From: an uncultured bacterium
Lineage (GTDB): Bacteria; Patescibacteriota; Minisyncoccia; Moranbacterales; GWC2-37-73
Length of the DNA: 52,482 bases
Direction: 5' to 3'
Assembly (NCBI GenBank): GCA_903837175.1
Contig: CAILTR010000092.1
Coordinates: 1 to 52,482 of the forward strand
A model generated the notes under the pieces. That model was not told the origin of the DNA. It searched no databases and saw only the letters and a program-made list of their open reading frames with translations. How positions within the stretch are numbered: the stretch's first letter is position 1; every line of letters begins with the position of its first letter. This document shows positions 49,593 through 52,482 of this stretch, piece by piece. The position numbers were made by a program, and so were the translations under genes.

Positions 49593-50267
49593 TTAAAAAT
49601 CGAATTTTTTAATCATTGCTTGTAGCCAGCCCATTGTTTTCCAATAAAATTCAGATTTTAACACGCGCAATTGAATGCAGCCTTTATAGTCCGGATTCTT
49701 TTTTATTTTATGAATAGTTTGCTTGTAAATAGTTTTTTGAAATTGATTGACGGGAATGTTTGTAATCTCTGACCAAAATTTTTCGCATTTTTCATGGGCG
49801 TACAATTTGTGTGTATACAGACGAATTTTTATTTTTTCTTTTGGAACTTTGTGAATTTCTGTTAGCCAGCGCATCATTGCTCGAATTGCGTGTGGATCGG
49901 AATTTGTAAATTGAAACTGTTGTGTTTTCTTGTTTCCCTCTCCCCAATAAAGAGTTAGCCCTAACAAAAAAAGTGAATTTTTTGAGAGGATGACGTATTC
50001 CTTTTCCGCCAGTGCAAAGAGCTTGTTTATTTTTTCTAATCTTTGTTCTTTCTTTGTCCAGGCAGACTTAAGGCGGGCATTGTTGGTAATATTTGCAATA
50101 TTTTTCTCAAGTTTTTCTTTTTGGCTTGAGCTAAGTTTAATGTTTTTTAACCAGCCAGACAAAGTGCTTTTTGAAAGGTTGGGAATATGGCTTTGTATTT
50201 CTCTGTACGTCTTGCCTTGGATGCGTAATTTTATTGATTTGTTTTTATCTTCAAGTCGAAGTTTCAT
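49593..50267 (-). CDS. Helix-turn-helix protein with endonuclease-like or DUF body, CPR type
   Basis: 224 residues from the ATG at 50267. The longer frame to 50387 runs into the tRNA-Arg gene and is rejected. Residues 1-50 form a resolvase-like helix-turn-helix (DKNKSIKLRIQGKTYREIQS, then LSKSTLSGWLKN). A coiled basic segment follows (NARLKSAWTKKEQRLEKINK), then a domain with LYWGEGNKKTQQFQFTNSDP and FWSEITNIPVNQFQKTIYK that resembles LAGLIDADG-like or related CPR proteins. The GEGxK...TNSDP pattern is a common mark of this hypothetical family. It may act on DNA; nothing more can be said. Confidence 0.7.
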   Translation of the reverse strand: MKLRLEDKNKSIKLRIQGKTYREIQSHIPNLSKSTLSGWLKNIKLSSSQKEKLEKNIANITNNARLKSAWTKKEQRLEKINKLFALAEKEYVILSKNSLFLLGLTLYWGEGNKKTQQFQFTNSDPHAIRAMMRWLTEIHKVPKEKIKIRLYTHKLYAHEKCEKFWSEITNIPVNQFQKTIYKQTIHKIKKNPDYKGCIQLRVLKSEFYWKTMGWLQAMIKKFDF

Positions 50268-50360
50268 GATTGTGAACTCGCGATTGTTTATTTTTTTAGT
50301 ATAACACAGGGGTTCATATGTAGCAATAAAAAAACCGACTTTCATCGGATTTTTTCTTTG

Positions 50361-50433
50361 TGCGCTCGGCAGGACTCGAACCTGCAACCCCTTGATCCGA
50401 AGTCAAGTGCTCTATCCTTTGAGCTACGAACGC
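50361..50433 (-). tRNA. tRNA-Arg (TCG)
   Basis: 73 bases: acceptor GCGTTCG/CGAGCGC with discriminator A, D-stem GCTC/GAGC, anticodon loop CTTCGGA giving TCG, T-loop TTCGAGT. CCA is not encoded. Third gene downstream of a minus-strand tRNA cluster. Confidence 0.96.
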
Positions 50434-50469
50434 AGTTTAGTTGATGTGAAATTTTCTAAAACAAAACTG

Positions 50470-50542
50470 GGCGGGCACAGGGAATTGAACCCTGATTCTC
50501 GGTACCACAAACCGATGTCTTAACCGTTAGACGATGCTCGCC
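50470..50542 (-). tRNA. tRNA-His (GTG)
   Basis: Anticodon loop TTGTGGT in stem TCGGT/ACCGA gives GTG. The tRNA-His hallmark G-1:C73 is encoded. The acceptor is GCGAGCA/TGCCCGC, with one A4:C69 mismatch. D-stem GTCT/AGAC; T-loop TTCAATT. Confidence 0.93.
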
Positions 50543-50650
50543 ATATAGAAAATGTAAAATGTAAATCTCAAAATGAAAAATTAAAAAAGTCGTGAACGAA
50601 GTGAACACCAATATTTTAAATTTTGATTTTTAAATTTTAAACTATCTCCG

Positions 50651-50722
50651 TACCCCCACCAGGAATCGAACCTAGATCTTCAGCTTAGAAGGCTATTGCT
50701 CTATCCGTTGAGCTATGGGGGC
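50651..50722 (-). tRNA. tRNA-Arg (TCT)
   Basis: Acceptor GCCCCCA/TGGGGGT (G1:U72 wobble) with discriminator A, D-stem GCTC/GAGC, anticodon loop CTTCTAA giving TCT, T-loop TTCGATT. CCA not encoded. The anticodon stem has one mismatch at its outer pair. Confidence 0.93.
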
Positions 50723-50747
50723 AATTTCCTCTCCTTGCGAAAGGTGG

Positions 50748-50820
50748 TGGGTTATGCAGGATTCGAACCTGCGACCATTGGCTTAAGAGGCCACTGCTCT
50801 ACCAACTGAGCTAATAACCC
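50748..50820 (-). tRNA. tRNA-Lys (CTT)
   Basis: Acceptor GGGTTAT/ATAACCC with discriminator A, D-stem GCTC/GAGC, anticodon loop CTCTTAA giving CTT, T-loop TTCGAAT. CCA not encoded. First of four tRNA genes transcribed on the minus strand. Confidence 0.96.
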
Positions 50821-50871
50821 ATTTTTTTAATAACTAGTCAAGCGTAACACTTTATTTTGCGCTCGTCAATG

Positions 50872-52191
50872 TTAGGGCTTTGCCTTGGCGGTTGCTTTGG
50901 CCATGTCACTTAAGGTTTTTTTATAATTTTTCCATTCCTCCTCTGACCAATTGGATGGCTTGACGCTTAGGGTTGGTCCACCTGGGTGCGGGTACTTATA
51001 AGGAGAGGCGTAAGAACTATTAAAAACATCTTTAATAATTTCTTTCCCATCTTTATCTACAACAAGTTGGGTAAAGGAGGCTTTTAAAGCTCCATCCGGT
51101 TGTCTTTCGGTAATAGTGGGCCCATCAACACTAGTTTTTCTACCATCATCGGTGCCGTAAAAACTAAAGGTGAGCACTGTTCCGACAATTTTTGTTTGAA
51201 TAAGAATGTAACTAGGGGTGTTATTAAGAAAGCGCAGGTCTGGGCGCGGGATATAAACGGTCGAATCCATGCCTTGCGGGTTATAATAGGAAACAGGGTA
51301 AGCATGATTTTTACGGGCTGTAATTTTGAGTCCGGAAAAAATGGCGGCCCGAAAAGCAGTGGTCGAAACTTGGCAAATTCCGCCTCCGAATTCTGGCTCT
51401 GTGACTCCTTGCTTGATGACTAATTCAGGGAGGTAACCATGCTCCGCGTCAACTTCACCCAAGAAAGAAACGAAAGAAAATTCTTCGCCTGGCTTAATTA
51501 AAACTCCATTGTAGCGTTCAGTCGCAACTTTGATATTGTGAATTCGATTAGCCGGGGAACCTTTGAAATTAGAAGTTCCTTCGCCGATAACCGAAGATAT
51601 CCCAAGGTTATTCACTTCGCCGTAATTTATTTCTGGTTTTTTTAAATCATAACGAAGAGCTATTTTTTCTGAGGTTGGCTGGGTTGTTACGGCAAGAAGA
51701 AGTGTTTCGAGATTATTATCAATATCTAGCGTTAGCCCATCTTGAGCTTCGGCAAAGGTGGTTACTTTGCCGTCGGTTACGGTGAACTTGGCATCCACTG
51801 GATCACGGTTAACTTTTCTGGCTAAATCTTCGAGATAAGCTTTGACGGCCTCCCGGTCAGCTATGGCTTGAGAAACTAATTTAAGATGTCTGTTGGCGTT
51901 TATGGATAAACTAAAATCGCAAAAGCTTTTACTGACTGGGCAATAAGTTATATTTTCAAATTCAGTTTTATAAATCGGTGAAAATTCTAAGTTTGATTTC
52001 TGGGTGATCCATTTGCTAGTAGTGTCACTAGAAATTTCTTCAGTGTATTGATCGACGGAAACTGTTAAAGTTTTTATTGGATCGGCACCACCAATAGCCG
52101 CTGGCGTTTTGTCTGCTGCGGCTGAAACTGGGGTGGTTATTGTGGTCAAAAAAAATACCACAAAAAAACAAAGAGATTGTTTGGTATTCAT
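50872..52191 (-). CDS. VanW-family cell-surface protein with a PG-binding-4-like domain
   Basis: 439 residues. Signal peptide (about 1-24, LCFFVVFFLTTITTPVSAAA), then a PG_binding_4-like region (about 120-200, FTVTDGKVTTFAEAQDGLTLDID in part). The VanW domain follows: KPGEEFSFVSFLGEVDAEHGY, VTEPEFGGGICQVSTTAFRA (in part), HAYPVSYYNPQGMDSTVY and LRFLNNTPSYILIQT. VanW proteins occur in vancomycin-resistance clusters and widely in Gram-positive bacteria and CPR, but their reaction is unknown. No van or resistance gene is near. The C-terminus has a proline/lysine-rich tail. Upstream of the tRNA cluster on the same strand. Confidence 0.92.
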   Translation of the reverse strand: MNTKQSLCFFVVFFLTTITTPVSAAADKTPAAIGGADPIKTLTVSVDQYTEEISSDTTSKWITQKSNLEFSPIYKTEFENITYCPVSKSFCDFSLSINANRHLKLVSQAIADREAVKAYLEDLARKVNRDPVDAKFTVTDGKVTTFAEAQDGLTLDIDNNLETLLLAVTTQPTSEKIALRYDLKKPEINYGEVNNLGISSVIGEGTSNFKGSPANRIHNIKVATERYNGVLIKPGEEFSFVSFLGEVDAEHGYLPELVIKQGVTEPEFGGGICQVSTTAFRAAIFSGLKITARKNHAYPVSYYNPQGMDSTVYIPRPDLRFLNNTPSYILIQTKIVGTVLTFSFYGTDDGRKTSVDGPTITERQPDGALKASFTQLVVDKDGKEIIKDVFNSSYASPYKYPHPGGPTLSVKPSNWSEEEWKNYKKTLSDMAKATAKAKP

Positions 52192-52254
52192 ACTTTTAAG
52201 TATACTTTAGTTCTCGCTGAGTCACAAGAGAAGACCTTAAAAAAGAAAGCCAAT

Positions 52255-52482
52255 TGAACTGTACCCCAAAAAGTAGACACGAAAGTGTCTACTTTTTGTT
52301 ATCTGCTAGAATGTAATTAATTAACAAACAACTACATGAAGAAAAAATGTTCACAAAAGAGGAAATCAAGGAGTTATTAAGTAATGAGAATGTTACAAAA
52401 TGCAGCGAGAAAGCAATTTCTTACAGTAAGGCATTTAAAATTGAAGCAGTAAGGCTTTACAATGAGGACGGTTTTGGATCTA
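52255..52482 (+). mobile_element. Left end of an IS3-type insertion sequence (cut by the window edge)
   Basis: TGAACTGTACCCCAAAAAGT is of the form seen at IS3-family (IS150/ISL-like) ends. It is followed by a perfect hairpin AAAAAGTAGACAC-GAAA-GTGTCTACTTTTT (52268-52297), which could stop transcription entering from outside. An extended -10 TGCTAGAAT (52304-52312) precedes the transposase frame. The right end lies outside. Confidence 0.75.
52347..52482 (+). CDS. IS3-family transposase OrfA, N-terminal part (runs off the window)
   Basis: The frame from the ATG at 52347 reads MFTKEEIKELLSNENVTKCS and continues SYSKAFKIEAVRLYNEDGFGS at the window end. KAFKIEAVRLYNEDG is the start of the OrfA helix-turn-helix (transposase_8 type) that binds the IS ends. 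Only about 45 codons are visible. OrfB with the DDE domain would follow, usually by frameshift. An alternative start at 52336 gives only a short frame and is rejected. Confidence 0.8.
   Translation, partial: MFTKEEIKELLSNENVTKCSEKAISYSKAFKIEAVRLYNEDGFGS

Noticed and set aside
49593-50387. Longer version of the helix-turn-helix gene starting at 50387
   Set aside because: It would overlap the 3' part of the tRNA-Arg gene, and the added 40 residues look unlike the family; the ATG at 50267 is better.

Overview
The window looks like a piece of a Candidate Phyla Radiation (Patescibacteria) chromosome, most likely of the Parcubacteria/Moranbacteria type. The evidence is AT-rich DNA, small proteins with lysine-rich tails (an RpoD with a basic N-terminal extension of about 100 residues, a membrane protein with a KKKTKKK-like head), many short-leader or leaderless promoters, type IV pilus genes of the kind common in CPR, and gene junctions filled with degenerate word repeats such as AAATTTCA, ATACAAG and TTTAAACA. 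TGA is used as a normal stop (for example at 24608-24610 and 43238-43240), so this is not a code-25 lineage. The phylum call is an inference; no 16S or ribosomal protein gene lies in the window.

Layout. 1-4500: a membrane-anchored ferritin-like protein and a secreted Q-rich protein, a DUF4239-like membrane protein, a TfoX-N protein and a TspO/MBR protein. 4500-8000: dnaG-rpoD (macromolecular synthesis pair). 8100-13900: an SDR oxidoreductase, an HtrA protease, an ABC exporter and a membrane protein with a possible nonsense-truncated tail. 13975-18300: tRNA-Asn, a B12-binding radical SAM protein, a deoxyribosyltransferase-like protein, a cluster of palindromes next to a small GIY-YIG protein, a GH18-like protein and a 52-residue basic protein. 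18460-28030: an unusual nucleotide/SAM region: purD, two small membrane proteins, a SAM riboswitch driving metK, a GC-rich pyrE, an animal-type PurC-PurE (PAICS-like) fusion, a MarR regulator, an adenosine kinase-like PfkB protein and ahcY. 28440-33540: a cell-wall hydrolase-like protein, thiI, a candidate structured RNA, a TrmB-like regulator and a second B12 radical SAM protein. 33680-36320: ychF and a histidine kinase/receiver pair. 36450-46030: a pilus assembly cluster (pilB, pilC, prepilin-like proteins, a PilX-like protein, pilM, pilN, pilO). 46090-49290, minus strand: a membrane/envelope operon whose main protein joins a SecD P1-head-like domain to a transglutaminase-like domain. 49590-52200: a helix-turn-helix protein, four tRNA genes and a VanW protein. 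52255-52482: the left end of an IS3-type insertion sequence.

How the genes work together. metK, ahcY and the adenosine kinase-like gene form a nearly closed adenosine side of the SAM cycle: SAM is made, used by methyltransferases (possibly including the two B12 radical SAM proteins), SAH is hydrolysed, and adenosine is returned to AMP. metK is under a complete SAM riboswitch in which aptamer, antiterminator and terminator can all be read. Two copies of a ~140-200 bp palindromic MITE-like element stand in inverted orientation on either side of the segment metK-pyrE-purCE-marR-adoK-ahcY, and pyrE inside it differs sharply in base composition, which suggests assembly by transfer.

The most interesting leads are the SecD-head/transglutaminase fusion, the inverted MITE pair around the SAM/nucleotide island, the PAICS-like fusion that has lost its PurE active-site histidine, the candidate structured RNA at 30968-31101, and several palindrome families whose arms are themselves hairpins and show compensatory changes.
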